32,526 nucleotides of DNA from Oscillospiraceae bacterium. Its GTDB lineage: Bacteria > Bacillota > Clostridia > Oscillospirales > Acutalibacteraceae. Both the position numbers and the translations under genes were made by a program. Every line of letters begins with the position of its first letter. Position 1 is the stretch's first letter. The stretch spans positions 1,565-34,090 of the forward strand of contig CADAMO010000020.1 in the NCBI GenBank assembly GCA_902788995.1. Direction: 5' to 3'. Shown piece after piece: positions 6,586-13,170 of this stretch. The notes beneath the pieces were generated by a model. The model was not told where the DNA came from. It did not search any database and saw nothing but the letters and a program-made list of their open reading frames with translations.

Positions 6586-7470
6586 ATGAAATGTCCTTCC
6601 TGCGGTGCGGAAATAGTTTCCGGTAAGTTCTGTGAGTTTTGCGGTTCTCAAATATCATCGGATATGTTGAGAGAACAAGAAATCATGAACAAACAGGGTT
6701 GTCCGAAATGTGGAAGTACCAATACTCAAATACGGCGGGAAAATCAGGGTGAAGTTCGCGGTAAAAACAGCAAAACGGTTCTGCATCAAACTGTTGCAGT
6801 GTGTAAGGATTGCGGCTATACATGGTATCCGAACGGTATTCAAAAACCGAGAAAAACATGGCTCTGGGTATTGGGATGGATTTTTATCTTCCCGTTACCA
6901 CTGACTTTGATCTTACTAAAAAAGAAAGATCTGAAACCGGTTATAAAGTATGGAATTATTGCGATTGCATGGGTTTTCTATCTTCTTATTGCATTTGCAG
7001 GAAATACAACAGATACGAAAAACGACATCAAGGAAATGAACGATTCAGTGACAATGACAGATGCAAAAGAGTCACTGGATAATTCAAATCAGGAAAGCAC
7101 AATCAATGAGGCAGTGACGTATAGATTGGTTGGTGAAGAGTTGGGCGAGTATGGGAAAATGGTTATTTTGAATGAGAATACCGACCTCCCTGTTGAAAAA
7201 TATCTGTATAAATTGCCTGCAGGAACCTATACTGTAACGACCACCAATGAGAAAATGGCCAGTTTTTTTATTGTTAAAGATGAGATAGGAATTGATGAGG
7301 AAAACACAGATTATCCTGAAATCCTTCAGTATGTAGGTCAAGGATATCTTCTTACTGCCGGAGAAAACGATTATAATGGCAATGCTAAGAAAAACGTTAC
7401 AGTAACATTAGCAGATGATGAATGCTTTCAATTGATTGGAAAAGACGTGTTTCTTTTTGAAAAACAATAA
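6586..7470 (+). CDS. zinc-ribbon membrane protein with extracytoplasmic domain
   Basis: The start is placed at ATG 6586 because AAAGGG lies eight bases upstream; a GTG at 6577 in frame would add three residues. The 294-residue protein starts with a zinc ribbon (CPSCGAEIVSGKFCEFCG). A second four-Cys cluster follows (CPKCGSTNTQIRR, then CKDCGYTWYPNG). Two hydrophobic segments come next (WLWVLGWIFIFPLPLTLILL and YGIIAIAWVFYLLIAFAG), and then a polar domain of about 150 residues. Such proteins are common and uncharacterised in Firmicutes. Base composition is clearly more AT-rich than the neighbouring operon, which suggests transfer together with the divergent XRE gene. Function unknown. Confidence 0.85.
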   Translation: MKCPSCGAEIVSGKFCEFCGSQISSDMLREQEIMNKQGCPKCGSTNTQIRRENQGEVRGKNSKTVLHQTVAVCKDCGYTWYPNGIQKPRKTWLWVLGWIFIFPLPLTLILLKKKDLKPVIKYGIIAIAWVFYLLIAFAGNTTDTKNDIKEMNDSVTMTDAKESLDNSNQESTINEAVTYRLVGEELGEYGKMVILNENTDLPVEKYLYKLPAGTYTVTTTNEKMASFFIVKDEIGIDEENTDYPEILQYVGQGYLLTAGENDYNGNAKKNVTVTLADDECFQLIGKDVFLFEKQ

Positions 7471-7540
7471 AGCTTATGCAATGTTTTTTCTGAGAATTGT
7501 AATAATTCAAAAAAATCGAACCAAGTTGCAGTGAGATATG

Positions 7541-7567
7541 CTGACCATCGGTGACCTGGCGAAATAA
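7541..7567 (+). pseudogene. remnant of the 3' end of an SCP2-like gene
   Basis: The sequence at 7541-7567 reads LTIGDLAK-stop in frame, matching 6155-6181 at the end of the SCP2-like gene. The only differences in this stretch are two synonymous changes (GGC to GGT and GAT to GAC). It is followed by a copy of that gene's terminator. Nothing upstream continues the reading frame as an SCP2-like protein. It therefore looks like the tail of a lost duplicate gene, or one side of a duplication created when the AT-rich module inserted. Confidence 0.75.
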
Positions 7568-7586
7568 TTCCATATTCGAAACGTAA

Positions 7587-7620
7587 CCGGCGGAGTGAAC
7601 GCTCACCCCGCCGGATATTT
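7587..7620 (+). terminator. duplicated intrinsic terminator
   Basis: The stem CCGGCG / CGCCGG (7587-7592 with 7609-7614), extended inward by GTGA / TCAC, is followed by ATATTTTT. It is a near copy of the terminator at 6204-6237 and may now serve the zinc-ribbon gene. Confidence 0.75.
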
Positions 7621-7643
7621 TTAATCAAATTGTTTTGCCGCTC

Positions 7644-7672
7644 TTGTTTTTTGCTTCTTTTGGAATTATACT
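7644..7672 (+). promoter_or_regulatory. sigma-A promoter of the M20 peptidase gene
   Basis: TTGTTT (7644-7649) and TATACT (7667-7672) are separated by 17 bp, about 40 bp upstream of the start codon. Confidence 0.65.
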
Positions 7673-7712
7673 GTAAAAAAGAAATCATTCCCAAAGAAAA
7701 AGGAGAAGAGAA

Positions 7713-9161
7713 ATGGCATTATCAAAAGTATTGAAAATCGGCGTGCCGGCTGCGCTGGGTGTTCCCGCGGCGGTGCTGACGGCGAAAACAATCGCCGCGA
7801 AAAAAGAACTGTCCGATCAGGAGCCCGCCGTACACTGGACGGCGGAGGAGCAGCAGCGCTACGGCGAGACCCTTTCCGCCATGATCAGGGTGCCCACCAT
7901 CTCCAAAAAACAGGACGAGCCCTGGGACGATTTCGCCGTCTTCCAGCAAAAGCTCTCGGAGCTATTCCCCCGGGTGTTTGATACCTTCGAGAACCACGAC
8001 GTGGACGGCAATATCCTGCGGCGCTGGAAGGGGAGCGACCCCACGAAAAACGGGATTCTCTTCATGGGCCATCAGGACGTGGTGCCGGTGGACCAGGCGG
8101 GCTGGACGAAGGACCCCTTCTCCGGCGAGATCGAGGACGGCTGCGTCTGGGGCCGTGGGGCCATGGACTGCAAGAGCACCGTCTTTTGTGAGCTGCAGGC
8201 CTTTGAGGAGCTGCTGGCAGAGGGTTTCGTCCCCCAGCAGGATATCTGGTTCTTCTCTTCCCGCAATGAGGAAAACTCCGGCGGCGGCGCGGAAGCGGCG
8301 GTGGCGTACCTGCAAGAACAGGGCGTCCGGTTGGATCTCGTCATGGACGAGGGCGGCGCCATCGTGGGCGGCATGTTCCCCGGCCTCAAAGCGCCGGTGG
8401 CCGCCATCGGCATCGTGGAAAAGGGCTTCACCAACGTGAAATTCACCGCCAAAAGCGCCGGCGGCCATTCCTCCACGCCGCCAAAAAACTCCCCGCTGGC
8501 CCGCCTGTCCAAGCTGATGGTGGAAGTGGATAAAAAGACGCCCTTCAAGGCGGCGCTGATCACGCCGATGCCGGAGATCCTCGACAATGTGGCGCCCTAT
8601 CTCAGTTTCCCGCTGCGCTTCTTGCTGGCCAACCGGAACGTGTTCGGCGGCCTGATCAAGACGGCCTTCGTCCATCTCTCCGGCCAGACCCGCGCCTTTG
8701 TCCAGTCCACCGCCGCCTTTACCATGGCGGAGGGTTCCTCCGCCGCCAACGTGCTGCCGGACGAGGCGTCCGTGATCTGCAATATCCGTCCCTCCATCCA
8801 CCAGAACGCGGAGCAGACCGTGGCCGTGCTGAAAAAGATCGCGGCAAAATACGATATCGAGACCGAGGTGCTGTTCACCCGCGACGCCTCAAACACCTCC
8901 TCGCCGGAGAGCAGCGAGTTCAGATATCTGGAAAAATGCCTGCACGAGTGTCTGCCGGACTGCGTGGTGACGCCCTATCTGATGACCGGCGGCACCGATT
9001 CCCGCCGGTTTGAGCCGGTCTGCGACAACGTGCTGCGGTTCACCCCCACCCGCCTGACCAAAGAGCAGCTGGCCGCCATGCACGCCGCCAACGAAAACGT
9101 GGGCCTCGCCGCCGTCGCGGAGGGCGTGAAGATCTACAAGTATCTGATGGCGCATCGGTAA
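7713..9161 (+). CDS. M20-family metallopeptidase, PM20D1/carboxypeptidase S type
   Basis: ATG at 7713 follows AAAGGAGAAGAG. The 482-residue product begins with a hydrophobic segment (residues about 5-27, VLKIGVPAALGVPAAVLTAK) that could anchor it in the membrane. The M20 zinc residues are visible: His120 and Asp122 in MGHQDVVPV, Asp152 in GRGAMDCKS, Glu186-Glu187 in RNEENSGG, Asp212 in VMDEGGAI, and a late His457 in MHAANENV. The dimerisation insert with GGHSSTPP is present. The spacing and 'GHQDVVPV...W..DPFSG' pattern match the carboxypeptidase S/PM20D1 branch, which hydrolyses peptides or N-acyl amino acids. It is a single-gene unit with its own promoter. The physiological substrate is not evident from context. 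Confidence 0.9.
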   Translation: MALSKVLKIGVPAALGVPAAVLTAKTIAAKKELSDQEPAVHWTAEEQQRYGETLSAMIRVPTISKKQDEPWDDFAVFQQKLSELFPRVFDTFENHDVDGNILRRWKGSDPTKNGILFMGHQDVVPVDQAGWTKDPFSGEIEDGCVWGRGAMDCKSTVFCELQAFEELLAEGFVPQQDIWFFSSRNEENSGGGAEAAVAYLQEQGVRLDLVMDEGGAIVGGMFPGLKAPVAAIGIVEKGFTNVKFTAKSAGGHSSTPPKNSPLARLSKLMVEVDKKTPFKAALITPMPEILDNVAPYLSFPLRFLLANRNVFGGLIKTAFVHLSGQTRAFVQSTAAFTMAEGSSAANVLPDEASVICNIRPSIHQNAEQTVAVLKKIAAKYDIETEVLFTRDASNTSSPESSEFRYLEKCLHECLPDCVVTPYLMTGGTDSRRFEPVCDNVLRFTPTRLTKEQLAAMHAANENVGLAAVAEGVKIYKYLMAHR

Positions 9162-9240
9162 AAACAGGTTTTAGTAGTCAGTCGTCAGTCGTCAGAAATA
9201 AACAGCAGCAGTAACAGGCTGCGTGAAAACCTTTCCCATG

Positions 9241-9392
9241 CGGTAGCGCGGCACCTCAGTGCCGCTCGCAGCATAAACAACTGTTTACCGCCGTAATATT
9301 CAACTGCGACGTTCATTCTCAACGCTTGATCTGATTTTCAGGTTTCAGAAAATACATTTGGTTATCAGCGGCACTGAGGTGCCGCGCTACCG
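9241..9392. repeat. REP/BIME-like element with perfect 26-bp inverted ends
   Basis: The 26 bp at 9241-9266 are repeated exactly, inverted, at 9367-9392. Each arm is itself a hairpin (GCGGCAC CTCA GTGCCGC). The outer ends (GTAGCGCGGCACC) resemble those of the repeats at 3258-3397. There is no coding capacity for a transposase within the 152 bp. A paired REP (BIME) or a MITE-like miniature element are both possible. Confidence 0.75.
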
Positions 9393-9422
9393 GTGATATC
9401 GCAAAACTCCAATTTGTAAAAT

Positions 9423-9454
9423 AAAAAATGCAGGTTTTCACGCCTGCATTTTTT
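9423..9454. terminator. bidirectional intrinsic terminator
   Basis: The stem AAAAAATGCAGG / CCTGCATTTTTT with an 8-base loop has a run of A on the left and T on the right, so it can stop transcription from the M20 gene (+) and from leucine dehydrogenase (-). Confidence 0.85.
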
Positions 9455-9479
9455 TGATATAAAATGATTGTTCCGGAGA

Positions 9480-10517
9480 TCAAAGACCGTTCTTGATGCG
9501 GTTCTCGGCAAAACGCTGGGCGATGACGCCTTCGGGCTCGCCGGTGGCCTTGGATTCCTCAAGGATGCTGTAAACGGTGTTGTAGATGTTGTGCACCTGC
9601 TTGAGGACGTTCTCCTTGTCGTAGGTGGTGAAGGCTTCCTGACCGGCGTTGATGACGCCGCCGCCGTTGATGATGAAGTCGGGGGCGTAGACGATGCCCT
9701 TCTTCTTCAGGGCGACGCCGCACTCGTCGTCAAGGATCACGTTGTTGGCGGCGCCGGCGATGGCCTTGCACTTGAACTGCGGAATGGTGTCGTAATTGAC
9801 GATGGCGCCGAGGGCGCAGGGGGCGAAGATGTCGCAGTCCACGCCGTAGATCTCGTCGGCGGCCACTTCGGTGGCGCCCAGCTCGTTGACGGCCTTCGCC
9901 ATGATCTCGCGGTTCTTGTTGTTGCAGACGATCAGCTTCGCGCCGGCGTCGTGCAGCTTGCAGGCCAGATCGAAGCCCACCTTGCCGAGGCCCTGAACCG
10001 CGATGGTCAGACCGCTCAGGTCGTCGGTGCCGAAGGTGAACTTCGCCGTGGCGCGGATGCCGTCAAAGCAGCCGATGGCGGTGAAGGGGGAGGGGTCGCC
10101 GCTGACGTCGGCGCGGCCCACCACGTACTGGGTCTTTCTCAGCATGATATCCGCGTCGTGGGTGTCGGTGTTCACGTCTTCCGCGGTCAGGTAACGGCCG
10201 CCCAGGCTCTCCACGCACTCCGCATAGGCTTCAAACAGCGCGTCCGTCTTTTCGGAGGGGTCGGCAATGATCACGCCCTTGCCGCCGCCGATGGGCATAC
10301 CGGCCGCCGCGTTCTTGAAGCTCATGCCTCTGGAAAGGCGCAGCACGTCGAACAGAGCGGCGTCCATGCTCTTATAGGGATAAAGGCGGCAGCCGCCCAG
10401 CGCCGGACCCAGCTTGGTGCTGTGGATGGCGATGATGCACTTCAGCTTCGCCGCTTCATTGGTAAAAAACGCAACTTCCTCATGACCGTACTGGGCGATC
10501 ATTTCAACAGTGTTCAT
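9480..10517 (-). CDS. leucine (branched-chain amino acid) dehydrogenase
   Basis: The start is ATG at 10517-10515, ten bases after AGGAG; longer in-frame starts upstream run through the promoter. The 345-residue product has the Glu/Leu/Phe/Val dehydrogenase layout. Lys68 (RGMSFKNAAAG) and Lys80 (MPIGGGKGVI) fall at the same numbers as the substrate-binding and catalytic lysines of Lysinibacillus leucine dehydrogenase, and Leu40 lies in the substrate pocket motif STKLGPALGG. The NAD-binding glycine motif is GLGKVG at 176-181. It should oxidatively deaminate leucine, valine or isoleucine to keto acids with NAD+, or run in reverse, in the cytoplasm. It is transcribed alone. Specificity between Leu and Val cannot be settled from sequence. 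Confidence 0.92.
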   Translation of the reverse strand: MNTVEMIAQYGHEEVAFFTNEAAKLKCIIAIHSTKLGPALGGCRLYPYKSMDAALFDVLRLSRGMSFKNAAAGMPIGGGKGVIIADPSEKTDALFEAYAECVESLGGRYLTAEDVNTDTHDADIMLRKTQYVVGRADVSGDPSPFTAIGCFDGIRATAKFTFGTDDLSGLTIAVQGLGKVGFDLACKLHDAGAKLIVCNNKNREIMAKAVNELGATEVAADEIYGVDCDIFAPCALGAIVNYDTIPQFKCKAIAGAANNVILDDECGVALKKKGIVYAPDFIINGGGVINAGQEAFTTYDKENVLKQVHNIYNTVYSILEESKATGEPEGVIAQRFAENRIKNGL

Positions 10518-10553
10518 TGGTATCAGTCTCCTTTGTTTTTTCATGTTACCTCT

Positions 10554-10582
10554 ATAATAAATTTTATTGAATGGAAAGTCAA
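10554..10582 (-). promoter_or_regulatory. sigma-A promoter of leucine dehydrogenase
   Basis: On the minus strand TTGACT (10582-10577) and TATTAT (10559-10554) are 17 bp apart, about 37 bp upstream of the start codon. Confidence 0.65.
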
Positions 10583-10654
10583 TATCTTTCAATCGTTTCG
10601 ATTGATGAATCATTCTGCGGTATGTCATAAATATATGTGATGATTGATTCCCGC

Positions 10655-10683
10655 TTGCTATCTCCCGACGGATGGCGTATAAT
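10655..10683 (+). promoter_or_regulatory. sigma-A promoter of the YgjV-like gene
   Basis: TTGCTA (10655-10660) and TATAAT (10678-10683) are 17 bp apart, followed by GGGGAGG and ATG at 10715. Confidence 0.65.
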
Positions 10684-10714
10684 AATAAGCAATAAACGCA
10701 GGGGAGGCGGAACA

Positions 10715-11281
10715 ATGGTTTTTCTCAAAGCGCATATCGACCTGTTTGCCCAGATTGCGGGCTTTATCGCCATGGGACTGACGATCCTGTCCTTTCAGTT
10801 CCGCAAGCACAGCTGGATCATGGCTTTTATGACGGCTTCCTCCGTCTTCTGGATCCTGCACTACCTGATGCTGGGGCTCTATCCGGCGGTGGCCATCAAC
10901 ACCATGAACATGTTCCGAAACTACATCTACGGGCTGCGGGAGAAAAAGAACATCAACACGCCCCTGATCCCTGCCTTTTTTGTGGCGGTGGCGGCGGTAT
11001 CGGTGATCGCCACCTGGGAAAACGGCTGGAGCGTCCTACCGCTGCTGGCTTCCGTCACGGCCACGATCGCCAACTGGCAGACGCAGACGAAAAAGTTGAA
11101 GCTGCTCAGTTATCCCCGCTACGGCCTGTGGCTGGTCTACGACCTTTTCAACGGCGCGTGGGCCGGGGCCGCCAACGACGCCTTCACCATGGGCTCCATC
11201 ACCGTCTCGCTGATTAGGGAAAGGGGAAAAGGAGGCGGCGGATCCACCGTCTGCGGCGAAAAAGTACAGAAAAACGGTTGA
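10715..11281 (+). CDS. YgjV-like inner membrane protein
   Basis: ATG at 10715 follows GGGGAGG; the frame is open further upstream but that part contains the promoter. The 188-residue product has four to five hydrophobic segments (IAGFIAMGLTILSFQF, FMTASSVFWILHYLMLGLY, IPAFFVAVAAVSVIATW, LPLLASVTATIANWQT, YGLWLVYDLFNGAWAGA). The motifs 'LSFQFR', 'WILHYLMLG' and 'NMFRNYIYG' are characteristic of the YgjV family of small bacterial membrane proteins of unknown function. The C-terminal Gly/Lys-rich tail is probably cytoplasmic and disordered. It has its own promoter, and another promoter overlaps its end, so it appears monocistronic. Confidence 0.82.
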   Translation: MVFLKAHIDLFAQIAGFIAMGLTILSFQFRKHSWIMAFMTASSVFWILHYLMLGLYPAVAINTMNMFRNYIYGLREKKNINTPLIPAFFVAVAAVSVIATWENGWSVLPLLASVTATIANWQTQTKKLKLLSYPRYGLWLVYDLFNGAWAGAANDAFTMGSITVSLIRERGKGGGGSTVCGEKVQKNG

Positions 11282-11306
11282 AAAGGCAGAGAAATCTGTC
11301 TATAAT
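11278..11306 (+). promoter_or_regulatory. sigma-A promoter of the GH123-like gene
   Basis: TTGAAA (11278-11283) and TATAAT (11301-11306) are exactly 17 bp apart. The -35 overlaps the stop codon of the YgjV-like gene. The predicted transcript would start near 11313, before both candidate start codons. Confidence 0.7.
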
Positions 11307-11341
11307 GATGCTATCCTGAAAAAATGTGAGGGGGTTTTCTG

Positions 11342-13000
11342 ATGTTTGCCGCATCATCCGCCATGCTGTTCTTCAAAAAGGTGATTGCTTATCTGTCCGC
11401 CATGATCATCTTCATGGCCTCCGGAGGAGGAGTGAGTATGTCCGATCTCAATCCCGCTACCCTCATGGCGCGGGGCTGCGTGGAGCATCTGCTCTCCGTA
11501 CCCTCGTGGTCGTTCTATGACGCCACCGCTAAGGTGCACCGCACCCAGGCGCTGGAAAAGACGCGGGACTACACCATGTATCTGGCGAAAAACGAGCGGG
11601 AATACTGTCAGATCGCCCTGCAGCTTCGGTCCATGCGCGGCCGGATGCAGGTGAGCTGCACGGATTTCACCAACGAGGCCGGCGACACGCTGAAAACCGA
11701 GTTCTGCGAGGAATTCTATCTGAAAACCACCGGCAACACCATTGACGGGGCCTACCCCGAGCAGTTGATCCCCGTGCAGGAGGACAAGCTGATCGACATG
11801 GAGGCCGCCGTCAACTATCTGTATTACATCGGCGTGCGGACGACGGCGGACAGCGTCCCCGGCGACTACACCGCCACGGTGACCCTGACCAGCACCGATG
11901 ATCCGGACAACAAGTTCGAGAACCTCTCCGTGGAGGTCCACGCACACGTGTGGGATTTTACCCTGCCGGAAGCGCCCCTCATGGATACCGCCATGGGGCT
12001 GGGCAAGGGCGATATCGCCCGTGAGCACGGCGTGGCCGCCGACAGCGAAAAGGCCGACGAGCTGTACAGAGCCTATTACGAGTTTCTGCTGGACCACGGC
12101 ATTTCCGCCTACAACCTGCCGGTGGATATCCTCAGCGAAGAAGCGGACGCCTATATGAGCGATCCCCGCTGCACCTCCTTCTGCGTGCCCTACGGCACCG
12201 ACGAGCAGATCCGTGCCTACTATGAAAAGCTCTCCTCGCATCCCGAATGGCTGGCAAAGTCCTACTTCTATCCCATCGACGAGCCTGCAAAGAAAGAGGA
12301 CTATGAGCGCTATCAGGCCATCTGCGACCGTCTGGCGGGGCTGTTTCCCGGGTACCACATGGTCACGCCCTTCTATGTGAACGGCGTGGAGATCGACGGC
12401 GAAAAGCAGTATGCGGTGGATCTGCAGGACGGCAGAAGCGACATCATGTGCCCGGAGACCGTCGTCTTTGACGAGGGGGGCTTTGCCTCCCGCGCCTGGG
12501 AGCGGCAGGCAAACGGCGACAAGCTGTGGTGGTACGTCTGCTGCGGCCCCGCCCCCTCTTCGGATTACTGCAACCTGTTCACCCAGCAGGACGGCGTCAA
12601 GCACCGCGTTCTGTTCTGGCAGCAGAAGCAGTACGACGTGACGGGCCTGCTCTACTGGAGCACCAGCTATTGGAAGGATACGGTGGGCGGCCCCTGGGCC
12701 AGCGCCTGGACCACTCCCTGGACCGGTTCCGACACCTTCGGCGACGGCGTGCTGGTCTATCCCGGCCGTCAGGTCGGTATTGACGGCCCCGTGTCCGGCC
12801 TGCGGCTGGAAGCGGTAGCCAACGGTATCGAGGACTATGCCTATCTGGAGATGGCGGAAAAACTGCTGGGTGAAAAGTACGTGGATTCCGTCATCGGGAA
12901 GCTGTCGAAGGACCTGACCCATTATAACCTGTCCGAAGCGCAGTTCGCCAAAGTTCGCACCGCTTTGGGCAACGCCATTGAAAAAGCAAGCCGTTCCTGA
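11342..13000 (+). CDS. DUF4091/GH123-type glycoside hydrolase
   Basis: The 552-residue frame starts at ATG 11342 after GAGGGGG. An in-frame ATG at 11438 follows a stronger GGAGGAGG and would remove 32 residues, including a signal-peptide-like stretch (FFKKVIAYLSAMIIFMA). The start therefore decides whether the enzyme is exported. A beta-rich N-domain (residues about 60-205) is followed by a barrel domain with SYFYPIDEP at 307-315, whose Asp313-Glu314 pair matches the GH123 catalytic Asp-Glu. The C-terminal DUF4091 signature follows (GPVSGLRLEAVANGIEDYAYL). GH123 enzymes characterised so far are beta-N-acetylgalactosaminidases that use substrate-assisted catalysis. The next gene is a sugar symporter, which fits a glycan-use locus. 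The exact substrate is unproven. Confidence 0.82.
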   Translation: MFAASSAMLFFKKVIAYLSAMIIFMASGGGVSMSDLNPATLMARGCVEHLLSVPSWSFYDATAKVHRTQALEKTRDYTMYLAKNEREYCQIALQLRSMRGRMQVSCTDFTNEAGDTLKTEFCEEFYLKTTGNTIDGAYPEQLIPVQEDKLIDMEAAVNYLYYIGVRTTADSVPGDYTATVTLTSTDDPDNKFENLSVEVHAHVWDFTLPEAPLMDTAMGLGKGDIAREHGVAADSEKADELYRAYYEFLLDHGISAYNLPVDILSEEADAYMSDPRCTSFCVPYGTDEQIRAYYEKLSSHPEWLAKSYFYPIDEPAKKEDYERYQAICDRLAGLFPGYHMVTPFYVNGVEIDGEKQYAVDLQDGRSDIMCPETVVFDEGGFASRAWERQANGDKLWWYVCCGPAPSSDYCNLFTQQDGVKHRVLFWQQKQYDVTGLLYWSTSYWKDTVGGPWASAWTTPWTGSDTFGDGVLVYPGRQVGIDGPVSGLRLEAVANGIEDYAYLEMAEKLLGEKYVDSVIGKLSKDLTHYNLSEAQFAKVRTALGNAIEKASRS

Positions 13001-13026
13001 GGGCAAATTTGACGATGGTTCCGTTC

Positions 13027-13059
13027 ACAGGGCTGCTGAAACAGCAGCCCTGTTTTTTG
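13027..13059 (+). terminator. strong intrinsic terminator after the GH123-like gene
   Basis: A perfect 12-bp stem ACAGGGCTGCTG / CAGCAGCCCTGT with a 3-base loop (13027-13053) is followed by TTTTTT. Confidence 0.92.
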
Positions 13060-13098
13060 ATAATTGTGCACAAAAAAGTGAAAATTCCCGGATTGCAA

Positions 13099-13127
13099 TT
13101 GACTATTTTATAATAATATATTACAAT
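13099..13127 (+). promoter_or_regulatory. sigma-A promoter of the GPH symporter
   Basis: TTGACT (13099-13104) and TACAAT (13122-13127) are 17 bp apart, 44 bp upstream of the start, so the symporter is transcribed independently of the glycosidase. Confidence 0.65.
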
Positions 13128-13170
13128 ATGATAATAGCAATGCTCATTACTATTCTAAAGGAGATCTGGC

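Larger units (their letters stand above)
9162..9479. other. 318-bp intergenic region with repeats and a shared terminator
   Basis: No gene is supported here. The region holds three near-identical 7-bp units just after the M20 gene (AGTAGTC AGTCGTC AGTCGTC, 9173-9193), a REP/BIME-like inverted repeat (9241-9392) and a bidirectional terminator (9423-9454). Confidence 0.7.

Noticed and set aside
8986..9012. Arg432 in GGTDSRRF of the M20 enzyme as a missing zinc ligand
   Set aside because: In aminoacylase-type M20 enzymes the late ligand is the His of the H-x-x-x-E stretch further on, and His457 in MHAANENV is present.
9468..10640. Plus-strand open frame opposite leucine dehydrogenase
   Set aside because: The minus-strand product has all catalytic residues of the family; the plus frame is a shadow rich in Val/Asp/Gly.
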